Origin: Rotaria macrura
Taxonomy: Eukaryota > Rotifera > Eurotatoria > Philodinida > Philodinidae
Direction: 5' to 3'
Length of the DNA stretch: 64,000 nt
Assembly: GCA_900239685.1 (NCBI GenBank)
Contig: OENT01000165.1
Span: forward strand, 1 to 64,000
Below the pieces are notes generated by a model. That model had not been told where the DNA came from. It made no database searches and worked only from the letters and a program-made list of their open reading frames with translations. Below, one piece after another: positions 35,101-47,500 of the stretch; position 1 is the first letter of the stretch, and each line of letters starts with the position of its first letter. The position numbers and the translations under genes are program-made.

Positions 35101-36196
35101 GAAAATATTTCTGATTCCTTTGAATTATTAAAACGGATTCATCGAACGAGTACTCGTTTTCTATGCGACATTCATTTCTGGTAAAGCAGAAGCGAATACT
35201 TCACAGCGCATTTACCACCTGGTTAGAATAATAATTTCGCTGATCACTAACGCATTTAAATTTAATACAATTCAACAGACGGATTTAACAATCCAATAAC
35301 TGTATTAAGTATCCTTACTATATTCTACATTTTGTTTGAATCATGTATTTTTTTTTATAGAATACATGTTTTTGACAATGTACAGTGAAACTGGTGAGAT
35401 CGAAGTTATTTCAAACGCATACTTCTTTGTTGGGATAAAATTCCATTTTTTTGTCTCGACTTTTGTATTTACCACTCTCTTTCGTGTTGGAGGACTTCGA
35501 AACATCGTCTTCTTAAGTGAACAAAATAAAAACTATGCTGGAGACTAATGTGAGAGACTTTGCAAAATATATGACAGATGCTGTACACTGACATCCACAA
35601 ATCTAGGGAAAAATATTCAATCAGTCTATTCTTCTCTCTCAAAAGTTGGAATATCACAGCAGATCAATTACCAAATACTTTTCATTCAGTTAAGTTTTGT
35701 TTTGCCAAATCAAAGTTAAAACTGTTGATCAATTCAGAAAACGCTGAAACGAAAATTGATCTGTCAGAGCATGTTGCCGAATAGTTTCACACTGTTTGCA
35801 TCTAGTCAAGTTCTATGTTACGAAAAAAAAGTTGCTCTCACTTTTATTGTTATAGCTTTACACCATAGCTAATTTGTCATCTATTGAACTTGAGTTAACA
35901 ATCGTTCACGCTACATTGCAAATAAACAAATAGAATACTAGACGTCACATAAGTACCGTTTCTATTTGATGATTCATTTGGTTTTAAGACTTCATTCATA
36001 ATTAATTCATGAACTGTTTTCGATTGATAAACCGTAGAGAAATTTCGACTTTTTTCTCTATCACTTCGAGCTCAGTATGATTCATCACACATTGCACGAC
36101 TCTTAGTTGACTTGACGTCTCAGAGATAATGACTTAGTTTTGATATGTGTCAGTTAAACAACATAGCTGATAACAACTACTCGTGGTCACATGATG
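32122..36196. other. Interval between LC8-like paralogues 2 and 3
   Basis: About 4 kb without a supported gene. Frames at 33997-34188, 34322-34513, 34951-35184 and 35336-35548 are short, and none resembles the LC8-like family or another known protein. The stretches 33418-33530 and 34550-34920 are less AT-rich than their surroundings and may be old repeats, but I found no second copy or terminal repeats. Confidence 0.35.
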
Positions 36197-36206
36197 TATA
36201 TATAAC
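36197..36206 (+). promoter_or_regulatory. Candidate TATA box of LC8-like paralogue 3
   Basis: TATATATAAC lies about 75 bases upstream of the ATG at 36276. Support is positional only. Confidence 0.3.
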
Positions 36207-36275
36207 GACATCATGATCATTATAATTTTTATTAAACGTTTTGTTTTTCAATCTTGTTTTCATCTCTAAATACAT

Positions 36276-36797
36276 ATGGCTGAAGTTGTACTTGAAATTT
36301 TTGGTCGAGTCGTACTCGAAGTTCTCGGTGCAGCTATAACAAGCGCAATAACTTCAAGTAGCCGACAACGTCATTCAACAAATTCAAATAAATCTTCACA
36401 AGCTCTCAATCGAACATTACCAGCATTATCATTATCGTCGACATCACATAACCGTGCAGTACTTATTTCATCAAGCGATATTAATTTCGGTAATGATTGT
36501 GAACGTCTTGTTAACATAGCTTTTCAAACAAGTCAAACTTTTCCAACAATTATGGGCAAGTATGCTGATGTTGATCAATATCTACGCAAAGAACTTACTA
36601 AACAGCATCCAGATCAATATTTTCATATAATTATTGGTGAAAATAAAAATTTTGGTTTCTCTGTTGAAGAACACCAATATTATGCTGAAATTCAACAAGA
36701 TAGATATCATGTATTGATTTTTACAACAAAACCAATTCCGGACGCAAAAACGGACGCTCATGATGCTAATAGTCAGATGTCATTTGTATGGAATTAA
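36276..36797 (+). CDS. Divergent LC8-like protein, paralogue 3
   Basis: Single exon, 173 residues. The LC8-like region is about residues 59-152 (AVLISSSDINFGND, DQYLRKELTKQHP, FHIIIGENKNFGF, YHVLIFTTK), then HDANSQM and a final W. Its N-terminus differs from the other two: residues 1-27 (MAEVVLEIFGRVVLEVLG and on) are a hydrophobic helix that could bind membrane, although two acidic residues make it a poor classical signal peptide. The following Ser/Asn-rich linker reaches the fold. Codon use and AT content match its neighbours, so nothing suggests foreign origin. Confidence 0.65.
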   Translation: MAEVVLEIFGRVVLEVLGAAITSAITSSSRQRHSTNSNKSSQALNRTLPALSLSSTSHNRAVLISSSDINFGNDCERLVNIAFQTSQTFPTIMGKYADVDQYLRKELTKQHPDQYFHIIIGENKNFGFSVEEHQYYAEIQQDRYHVLIFTTKPIPDAKTDAHDANSQMSFVWN

Positions 36798-37414
36798 GAT
36801 TTCACTGATTTACTTCTAGTTTTTACCGATAATATACTAAAATATATATGTACATGTAAAAGCAATGTGTTCAGTTTATGTACTTATAATTCTTTTGTTC
36901 ACTTCACTTGTCAGAAATAATTAGTGCATGCCGACTCTGTTCATTACGTGAATCTTCAGCAAATTTTTCTACTTGGAAATCGGAAACATTTGTTGGCAAA
37001 GTTTGTTTTTTATTTGAAAAATCACTCTCGCCAGTTGTCTATTAATTACTTTTTATCGGTTTATGATGTTGATTACGAGAGATTTCCATTTCTATGCAAT
37101 ACATTGCGGTACAAAATCTTCGCATTCATTTTTTTCCGTGTTACAGCATGTATGTAAACTGTGAGGGACTTTGTGACAATCTCATGTATAAAAATGAGAT
37201 CAATCTCAAACATATTGTTGTGCAAAACTATTCGATTAGAAGTACTTTTAGGATATCGACTAGCTTATCATGATTCGCTTGCATATCTTAGTCGAGAATT
37301 TCTTAGCAAACACCCCGGGAGTCCTCGTCGGATCGTACGGAGTAAAGAAAAAGTCTCCAAGGGTTTATGAGGGAGTGCAGGTATGCATTAACCGTTTTCT
37401 TCGGCGACAGCAGG
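36798..37414. other. Interval before repeat copy B
   Basis: Only overlapping short frames (36924-37157, 37161-37370, 37270-37491), all without motif; the last runs into the repeat. Nothing else was seen. Confidence 0.4.
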
Positions 37415-37885
37415 ATATAAAAGAAAATCAAGTTTCACAAAAAAATTGTGGTTTATTTTTGAAATTTATTAGTTTTTCAAGTGATAGATAATATTGGGAC
37501 TTCTGCCTGAGTCCTCTTGCTGATGAGTCATCGGATCGACGTGAGTTAATGTTCGTTCGGTGGGACTCAGCCGCTGAAACAATACCTGCTAACAGGATTA
37601 AGTAGAAGATCATTTTAAAAATATGGTCCTTTTATCTGAAAAATCCATTTCTAATTCATAAAAAATGCACAAAAAATATTGTGAAAGAGTAAATACGTGG
37701 AGGGTGTTACATATTATAGGACACTGCCATGTGTGAGGCACTTAAAAGTTGCTTTAACAATCAGTCCCTTAATACTCCCTGTAAACTCACCTATAAATCC
37801 CCAGGGACTCCCTGTCAGGATTGCTCGGGGGGGGGGGGGGTTCTATAGGTGACTCCCTGGGGATTAATTTAGGGACTCCCTACTA
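37415..37885 (+). repeat. Dispersed repeat family, copy B
   Basis: Same family and orientation as 75-615. It includes a run of 14 G at 37827-37840, framed by a facing pair of AATCCCCAGGGACT and GACTCCCTGGGGATT words that make the end a potential hairpin. No coding capacity was found. Confidence 0.65.
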
Positions 37886-39122
37886 GGGATAGATTGATGT
37901 TCTGCATGCTTCGAGAATTTCGAGAAAAAATGGGAATCTGCATCAAAGAATTTCTATTAAGCTATGATCAAGTATGGTGCATCGGGAAAAATAAATCGAA
38001 TTTTTATGGGGTGAATTGAGTTCAACGTAGAGATTTTTCTAATAAGGTCTTTCAAATAAAAGTTTCTGCAATGGTTTCTTATTGTCGAAACTAATATTTC
38101 CTCCGTCATCAAGCTTAATTAAGCTCCATAGCTCATCACGAACGAGCATTCCATGAATAGCAAGAAGCATCACTAAGAATAATCTAAAGAAAAGAAAATA
38201 TTTCTTGAAAATAGTACTCAATGAGCTTGGAAGGTATTTTAAACTTGTGCAAAATGCTTATTTTAATAGAAATTCAATTTGACTTTGCTTGCACTTACAT
38301 TCAGCATGTCAAAATATTGGCAGTAGCAGCATCAAAATAAATCAATCGTGCGAGTTTCTTATCGTTAATGCTTGTTTTAAAATGTAAGACACTTCGTTGG
38401 TCAACATAATCTTACGACATGTCGATATTCAATGGCTATTTTAAATCTAATATTTCTAAATAACTTTTGTATCAAAGAAGTGGCTCTCTAATTCAATAAC
38501 ATGACACAATCTTCATGATTGATAAACATCAAACCGTACTGATAAAAGAAATACTAATTGAAAGATATCTTCAGTCATGCATTATGCACTTGTATTTATC
38601 TATTGTGTATATTTACGTACGTGCGAATTTGTGTTACATACGAGAAAACAAAGTACCCTGTGTGATGAAAGAATATTCCGTAGCTTTCCTTCCAGTTATG
38701 TAGGCATAGCACATATTAGACAAAAAACTTCAATAATAAAAATTTCTAAAGAATTTTTCGACCAGCAGATGATACTGCTATCAAGTAAAGATTCCTATTT
38801 ACTTTTATGCTACTATTTCTTCAAGATGAATCATACAACATTAAGATAAATCGATCGAACAAAGCCACGATACCATTAAATGTCGAATTATTTTATACAT
38901 AATACAATTTTACTGTTCACTCATTAACCTAAACTTCAATTTTTGACTTCACAGAACGCCCAAATTTTTGAGTGAATTCATGCTTTTGTAGAACTTACAA
39001 ATCAATGGCATAATCTCAATATGTATAATATCTGACAAAATATATTGAGCCGTTTTAAGAAAAAAAATATAATTAGCAAAAGAAAATAATCATTTTTGTC
39101 GATTAATGATTATCTATATCAT
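37886..39122. other. Interval downstream of CDC23
   Basis: AT-rich, overlapping frames of 60-90 codons without motifs. The right end is the CDC23 3'UTR. No other feature was recognised. Confidence 0.4.
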
Positions 39123-42100
39123 CTAGTCAATGGTTGTCGTTGTCGATGTATCAAATTCATGTATTGTAGATTGAACTGTTGGAACTGGTAATGATGCTTG
39201 TTGTTGCGTAAATTCTTTCTCTTTAAGTTGCTGTTGACCTTCACGAAGTCCAGTTATTTTATTCAAAATATCTTTGGCTGCATTTTTAACTTCAGGAAAT
39301 TCAAGACACTTTCTAGCATAAGAGCATGCTTGATCATACTGACGTTTTTTTACATGATAATTAGCAAGAAATTCGGCAGCATGTGAAAATTCTGTGAAAT
39401 TTTTAACCTAGAATTCAAAGGAATACTCGACAAGATAATTTCTTTCTTGCTTTTATACTTGTCTCAATTCTTGCGTACGGATGAATTCCATATATGCACG
39501 AGCTGCTGTTTCTTCGTCTTTTAGATGATCGCAAACACTGAGAAAGAAAAAGTGGTATTAGTCAATAATAAATAATACATCGAAACAATTCAAACTAAAA
39601 CGATTTACTGTGCATATTTTGCAAGTGCATTTCCTTCAATATCACCAACACAATATGAACGCCAATAACATTTTTTTGCTTCATGTAACTTTTGGGTTCG
39701 CTCGTAAACTTCACCAAGTGCATTTGAATAACGTGAATCATTAGGTCTTTACATAGAACCATTCAATAGATATAGAATTCATTTAAATTTCATTTTACTT
39801 TAGAGCAAAAGCTTCTTTGAAATAATACAAAGCATAATTGTACATTTTTATTATTTCATATGTTTCACCAAGCCCATACCAAGCACGATGATCTCTACGA
39901 TTGAGATCTTAAAAGAATATTCATCAAAACACATGAGCTCGGGTATAGTTTCTCAATTCGAAATCCTACATGCTCACAAATCTCTCTTCTTAGTTGATTT
40001 ATATTGAATGCAATGAGTTTTTACACAGAATAATCTATAACTGATCAGATTATCGCCATAAGTTATTTTTGAGTTCAAAATTTGGAATAGGAAATCATAC
40101 AGGAGGATTATAGTTCATTGTGGAAATACGAGAAGTTTTTTTTCTCGTTCCTGCAAAATCATTTAGTGTCAAGACCAATTTTTCGTTATTCATACAATAG
40201 ATTTAATAAAATCAATGTTTCAAAATGAAAACCTATTACGAAATTCTATGCTTGGACAATGAACTAGATTGTAGAAGAATTATTTTCATGATATGTTTAA
40301 AAGAAGTCTTTGAGTTGGGTAGCGAAGTACATAAAAACAAATTATCACTTGAAGATTTTTCATTCCCCAGCAGAGCTTGATGTTTATTTTTCTAATTCTT
40401 CTTTGAGTTAGCCTTTCATCAATACATATCTCATATGCTTTTTCTTCTCGAGTTTTTAACTTACCCAATGCTTCTCGATAAGCATTAATAGCCGCAGCAT
40501 GATTCTTTCCTTCAACAAATTCATGGCCTAATAAAATCCACGCAGCCGGATAATCAGGATTCATACGTAGTGCACGAGTAAAATATTGAATAGCACGTGC
40601 GTGATCGTTGCGTATACTATAAAAATTACCTATGAATATCAAAAGCATAAAAAAGAAAGAAAAAACAAAACTGACGAATGATATTGAAAATCATAGAAAT
40701 AATCTTACCAACAACGATACATGTTTCAAAACGATACTTTTCGATTTCAATACATTTTTGTGCTAGTCCTGCTAATGCATGATAGTCTTCCTGGAACAGT
40801 CATAAAAAAAAACATACTTTTATAGAAGAACACATATCAATGTATGTTTAACTTACAAGAACGAATAGAATATTTGAAAATATATCCATTGAATCAAGAT
40901 TATATGGATCAATTGTTCGTGCATCTTCACAGCATGTTCGCGCTAATTGTAATTCTAAACAGACAATACTATATTCATGCAAAGAAAATTAAACGATCAA
41001 GGTAACAAACCAGCTCCGGTTTCATATGCTTTGGCTTGTAACAATAGAATATATGTTGAATTATGAAAACCAATCTGTGTCAATTCTTTACAAATATATA
41101 CACATAATTCTGGTTTATGTAATTCAACATAGCATCGAGCATAGAATACATTGCGTATCCAATGTTTTGGTAAATCCAGACCGTGTAACTAAAATATTAG
41201 TGTAGGGAAGACAATTCTTCTATACTTCTTTTTAAGTATACCTTTTGTTCACTATCAATTAACATGACGAGATCTTCCCATGCTGACCAAAGATGAGGTA
41301 CTGCTTTAACTGTACGAACAAAATAGTTTAATGCTTCATTTAACAACCCTAATCGTTTGAATACGAGAGCATAACTTAAAAGAAAACAAAAACGGTTATT
41401 TGATTAAAAGCAAGAATACTGAAGCACACTTACACATAACAGCTGTAACCATTTAATGTTTCATTGTCATCATTAGTTTTCAATTCAGTTCGGAGACGTA
41501 TAAGCCACGTATTGTCAAGTGAGGCTTTAGCTATTCAGAATCAAACAACAGAAACATAGTAAAGTAAATGAAAGTTAAAAAAATATTCACTTGTAGCTTG
41601 TCGTTGATTACTGGCTGTATCAGCTATATAGATAAATTAATGTGATTTATTTCGAACATACAGAAACAAAAGTGAACTTACGAAATACATCAACAAAATC
41701 ATCACAACGATGTTTGAGACCATCCTAGGAAACAAATAAGCATTGATCTAAAACCACTTCAAAGAAACATTATCCTTTACATACTAGATATAATGCATAC
41801 AATCGAAGAAAAAAACCATATCCATTAGTACAATTCCTCAAATGATGTGCACATCGCGTATATTCACGGAGATCAAAATAACTTTTTGCCATTAAATATA
41901 AACTGGATGATGTACCTAATTCCTGAAACGAGATAAAATAGATACATTCATTTTGTTCCTGTTTTAGATTAGTGTGCTACAATAGACATAAATGTTCGAG
42001 TAGATTTCTACTTTTGAAATTTTTGATTAGTGGATTGCCAGTAAAAGTAACAATCAGAAAACAATTGCCGTAGCTATATGATGGAATGTCTATCTGAACT

Positions 42101-42866
42101 ACACATGCCAAATGGTTCGATGAAAAAAACAGCTCAGAGAAACATTGTTGGAAAATTGAGACCTTTATAATCAAAGTCTTAGTATTTTTTTCTTCTCTTA
42201 CTGAATATGACAAATAAATGAAATCCTTTAATGAAGAAAAAGTTAATGATATTGCATGAGCATGGATGAAAGATAGCCGTGAACTAGTCATTGATGTCTC
42301 ATCTTGATCTATGAAATGAAAGTTTGTAGTGAACAATACGAATTGACAACTGATCTTATGTTGTTGAAGAACCTCACGTAAGCAGTTGAATTTTTTACGC
42401 TTGTAGATCCAGAAATGTTAATGAACAATTCCTTTCAGTAACACATCCAAATGCTTCTTCAGATCTTTGTTGCTGATAAAGATTGAAGAAAAGACTTCAA
42501 TATTCGATAATCTTAATCCAACTTCATATATTTAAACTTAATCAACATATAAATCTGACATACTCGTGCTGTTACATTCAAATTGATTCCATCATCTACT
42601 TCCTCATTTCCATTTTCATTTGATATTGATCCAATAGTAATGCATTGAAGCATCTCACAACACCTGGAAAAGAACAACCGTAAAAAAGACAATTCCAATA
42701 CAAATAACTAAAACTTTTTTTAAATTTACCATTTTCTACTATGTACAAGTCCAACAAGATCCAATTCAGGTATTGCTTTTTGTAAATCGTGTACCACAGT
42801 TTTTGGATCAAATGGAAGATAATTGACATCGCGTTGTTCATCAAACGACATTGATAATGGATTCAT
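39123..42866 (-). CDS. CDC23: Anaphase-promoting complex subunit 8 (CDC23), TPR protein
   Basis: Scaffold subunit of the APC/C E3 ubiquitin ligase, which drives anaphase and mitotic exit. Many small exons run from ATG 42866 ([16 protein letters not shown]) to the stop at 39123. Exon 1 (42866-42730) ends in LVHSRKW, whose last codon is split, and continues CCEMLQ at about 42664, matching HSSKWSAEL of the family. Successive exons give [142 protein letters not shown] and [13 protein letters not shown]: the TPR superhelix in order. The C-terminal exon (about 39410-39123) holds the last helices and a Thr-rich tail. Larger introns lie at about 41945-42550 and 39911-40463. Frames inside them (for example 41977-42336) are intronic. 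Length is close to the usual 560-600 residues. Confidence 0.94.
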
Positions 42867-44583
42867 TGCTGAAGTTTTGTTTCTTCCTTTTTATCTCAAA
42901 AAGCAAATTCCCTATTATCTTTAAGTAACCACATGCAAAGAAATATCATTATGATTAATAATCTTTTCAAAAGTTTTATTGAAGATGTATTATAAAATGT
43001 ACCACGACAGTAGTACGTTGTCTGGAGAGAAAAAGCATAGCGAAATACGAATCAATCAAATGTTGAAATGCACCAGTAGTGTGCCATGTTTTGAAATGTG
43101 TTTGTCAAAAGATCATTCTATAATAGAATCTTCGTGTGATCAATAGTCTTTAAAACTATGTACTCGTTTTTTTGAAAAACTGAGTTTCATGTGGTTAGAT
43201 GACGCTACATTACTGTGAACGTTTTGTATGATGGAGCGGTATTGTGATAGAAATAAACTAGGTCATGCTATCGTCTAATTCATCGTGTTGGGTTAATCAA
43301 TCTATTGAGATTTCGATCATATAGGTTTTGCATGACGAAATATTTGAATTCTCCATGAGAAAAACATATATTTTAAAGTGTTGCTATATTTCAACCACAT
43401 GCTTCTGTAAATTTTTCTTTGAATATACAATAATCAAAAAATTGACATTGTCCAAAACAACAGCAATAGTAATTTCGCTAATAGGAATCACTATTCTGGT
43501 CACTAGCTTCTATTGTATTCAAAAGATTTTTGGTGACCAGTGTCAATTATTTTTTCAGAAGAACTGGATGGTCGAACTATACTTCGCTTTCTCAGTCTGG
43601 AAATATGAGATGTCCAGACATGTGTAGTATATCTTTTATTTAAATAATCCTTTAGTTGAACGCCTCAATCCAATACTAGAAGCAGACTTAAATTTTTTGA
43701 TGCTCCACAAATTTGGACACGATTTATTGGACTGAATTACGCAACTTTAATTCTTAGGTACTGATGAACTACCAGAAAAGGTGTCGCCGTATTAAATTTA
43801 TTGTTTTCGTATGTCTGAAATTTGTTTCCTCAATTGGCAAAGATTCACGAAAATATAATTTGGTAGAAAAAATTTAGTTCATAAGTGTGTTTTATCTTAA
43901 AGTGCAGTTAGTGCATATTGATATCAACAATAATTCGACGAAACATTTACGCATGTCCACTAACTGAATAACAAGCGGCAGAAAACAAAAATGCTTCCTA
44001 TAAACGAAAACATAGCTCTTGTTGCCTAACTGGACCCGCAAAACCTTTAAATACACAGTAGTTTGCAGATCGAAGCGATTGTTCATATTTTTACTGTCGC
44101 TTAGCCGAATACGGCCCCGAAATGGTACATGACCGGATAGTATTTACCAGCAATATCAGGTACAACCATACAGTACAGAATACGAGCCTGTATTTTCATA
44201 GTTTACGATGGTATAAGTACTGAAATGGGATTATGTTTAGGATCCTATTTCTCTACTGTATATAATGGCGGTATACGGCCAGTTAATAAACTGAAAAGAA
44301 ACCGTTCATAGTCGAATACGAATCGTACCTTTTCATATGGATTCAATGAATCAAATAGTATTAGGATATCAGTTTATTTTTAATTAAAAAAACATACAAC
44401 ACACAAGAAACAAAGGAAAACAAAAGCTTTCTTTTCATTTTTAAGGGTAAACTACAACAACAGCAGTCGAATTCACATCAATCAACCAAAGTGTAATCTC
44501 GATTGACTGAAAAATCACTGGTAAGTTAATAAAAAATATGAATTATATAGTTAATCGCATATACAGGTATGAAAATAGATATG
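42867..44583. other. Interval between CDC23 and XPO5
   Basis: The two genes are both on the minus strand. A 99-codon plus-strand frame at 43328-43627 contains one good hydrophobic segment (AIVISLIGITILVTSFYCI), but has no recognised family and a weak case as a gene. The stretch at 44090-44350 is GC-richer, with repeated ATACGG words, and may be an old repeat. XPO5 may extend leftwards by one more short exon (about 44450-44510). Confidence 0.35.
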
Positions 44584-47500
44584 TCATACCATTAAATATG
44601 GATTTGTCGAATTCGATCCTTCTTTTGTTTTACTTGATATCGGTGATAATAATATTGGATTTAATAAATTTTTAAATGTATCTCGTCGTTCGCGTTCAGT
44701 TATTTGTTGTTGTTGTGATGGTTGCTTTTTACTGTTAGACTCATTATTCGTCAATAAACGTGTTCTGTATGTATTTAATAAGTCCATATTTATTTGTGGT
44801 ATGGTTTGCTGCAAAACGCAGTGTAGTTGTTCGCTATAATGATTGCACCATAATTCATAAATATGACCAATTAATGATATTAAGTTTGTGTTAAGTCCTT
44901 CATTTTCATTGTGTGTTTCAAGTGCTTTAAGTAAACATTGAAATAAAGATTTCGCATCAATTAATGATGATGTTTGCATAATTTTATCAACGATATCTGT
45001 ATAAAGTTTTGTTACTGGAAGAATAATAGGCAGAAAACGATTCATACAAAATGCATCAGGAAAAGTTAAACACTCGAATAAAATTTGAATAACATTACTG
45101 AAAAGTTGTAGAGCCAATGCTGAATCTAAATAGTATTCATGTTATACATATTGGGAATATTCAGAGACTACTAAAATAATGGAGATGTTGATTTTGGATA
45201 AGATGGAGTTTCCAAAAATCGTAAGTAGAAGAAATCTTTTTGGAAGGATCTGTATGTAAAATAATTTCTACAGTAGTAAGAATACACTGAATAAAACAAT
45301 CAGAATTTTCGATGATTTTATGTTATTCCTTTCTTCGTCTCAACAAAATATCTCAATATACCTACGGGTTTATATCGAATGGGTACCATGAAACATAGCC
45401 TTACGTTCGAAAGTCTCATGAACACTACCGATTCAAAAAAATGAATCAGATAACCAACTAATTTTTTTCTGAAAAGTTGTTTATTCCCGTATCATCTTTT
45501 TTCTCAGTGATTCTATCTGTTTGTTTTTCAGAAACATTCTTACGGGCACTGCTATTTTTTCACACAATCTGTAAGGAGAAAAGATAGAACTTGACACAGA
45601 AGACGTTCGATTATAATAAAATAAAATTGACAGCAAAAGAAAATCAATATCAACAAGCTCCAATACCGTTAATGAGAAAGAAGACACTAGATTATACTGT
45701 TGAGCGTACTATGTTTATAGAGCCATATTTATGTACGACTACGTAAAAGACAAAAGTTGATTTATTCAGACACGATAGTTTTTGCAACTGACTAATGAAA
45801 AGATGTCTAAATTTTTTAATCAAGGGTTTGCCTTTAAAATTTTACTGCACAACGTGTGATACATTGTCATTAAAAAATTGAATTATGAATCCTTTTCTAC
45901 AATAATTAATCCATAGCGACAAATATCCGTAGAAATTCTAGGGTAATGCTCAGAAGAACATGAATATTGATGTATACATTCAACTAGAAAAATTGAAAGT
46001 TTTTCTTAACTATTGCCTATTATTTATTGATAAATATACTATCATCTTGAGATTTACATCAATAAAAAGATTACCTACCAACCAAAACAACTTTTTAAAT
46101 CTATCTATGAGGTATTTTCATTCAACTTGTCATGTTCTTGTTGAAGGATTACCTTTTACTTCTCCTTCTCTTAAAACAGTCGACTTCGTGATTTTGATCT
46201 GGTTAGATGCAGTAAAATGTTGACTGTTAAATGTACTCCAAATTATTGATTTTTTAATGATATTTGATGATCTTACCGAGGCTTCTTTGGACCCATCCTA
46301 CAGTTATATAATCACTTTTTAAACAGGATGAATGTGAGATTTAAATTCACTCATACCCATCCTTCATAGCGTTTTTTTAAGGAGGACAAATGCAACGCTG
46401 GAAAAGTACGAGTGTACACTTCTAATCGAGGAAATCTGTGAATATCTAGTTTTAGGAAAGTCTGAGGCATAATCTTGAAAAATAGGTCATCTATAAAACG
46501 TTCACAAGTTTTAATAGTCCAGGAAAAAATATACTCAATCAAATATGTATTTAGAAATAAGAATAGATTTTCCAGCTAAATGTGTATAGTTGTACAACTG
46601 TTTAGTACAAACATTAGCGAACATAGTTTCTTAGTCTTAGTTAACTCACTTTGTCGAGACATTTTAATCATATACATAAACAGATCACTGTAATCAAGTT
46701 TTTCGTTTGAATTATTTAATAACTTATTGTTAATACTATTATTTGTATTTTGTTCATCCCAATCATCAGGTTGATCTAAATCAATATTTATTTCTTCAGC
46801 CATACTTTCGCTGTTATTACGTCCACCATTTATTTTATTCTTCTTCTTAGTGACTGAACTCGAATTTATTTGTCCCGATATTGTTTTAAATATGAAAAGT
46901 CTGATAATATCAATAAAATCTCGTGTTATTAAAACGCAAACACATTCTTCAATAACTTCATCTGAACATTGACCTTGTTGACAGTTAACTGTTGTTGTTA
47001 ATAAATTAGTCCACATTGTTTTTAAACGTTGTTGAATATAAGGTAAAAAAGCATTAAGAAACTTAAGAAATAATTCATCAATCATTTCTTTGTCGTTACC
47101 TATTGATGATGAATAATTTTCAACAAATAAACGACAAAAATGTCTTAAAACAATACGAAGACGAAATGATGGAAGAGTATTGAAATTCTCGAAGAGAATA
47201 TTTTGTAAATATGTAGTTAATAAATAATTATCATCATTTAATTTTAAATAATATAGATCTGTATCAAGAGCAAAATACATGCCATTGATCTGATAACATA
47301 TATCGAATAAACGATGAAGATAATCACGAAGACGATCATCATCAAGAGTCGAATTTAGTGTAGAAGAAAAACGAGCGTAACTAGTTGACGGACTTGAAGG
47401 TGTAATACTAAATAAAAATTAAATCAGCAAGAAAATTCGATGATAAGAATCTAGAGAATGCATGCGAGAAAAACAATATTCTGAAAGAAACATTACGAGA

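Noticed and set aside
37515-37580. CTGATGAGTC and a later GAAAC in repeat copy B, suggesting a hammerhead ribozyme
   Set aside because: TGAGTC pairs with GACTCA across the core residues, leaving unpaired bases before GAAAC; copy A does not preserve CTGATGA. Core geometry is not met.
41977-42336. 119-codon minus-strand frame within CDC23
   Set aside because: Lies in a large CDC23 intron, has no TPR similarity, and does not fit between the flanking exons.
43328-43627. 99-codon plus-strand frame with one hydrophobic segment
   Set aside because: A single hydrophobic run is common in AT-rich DNA; no family, splice or promoter support.
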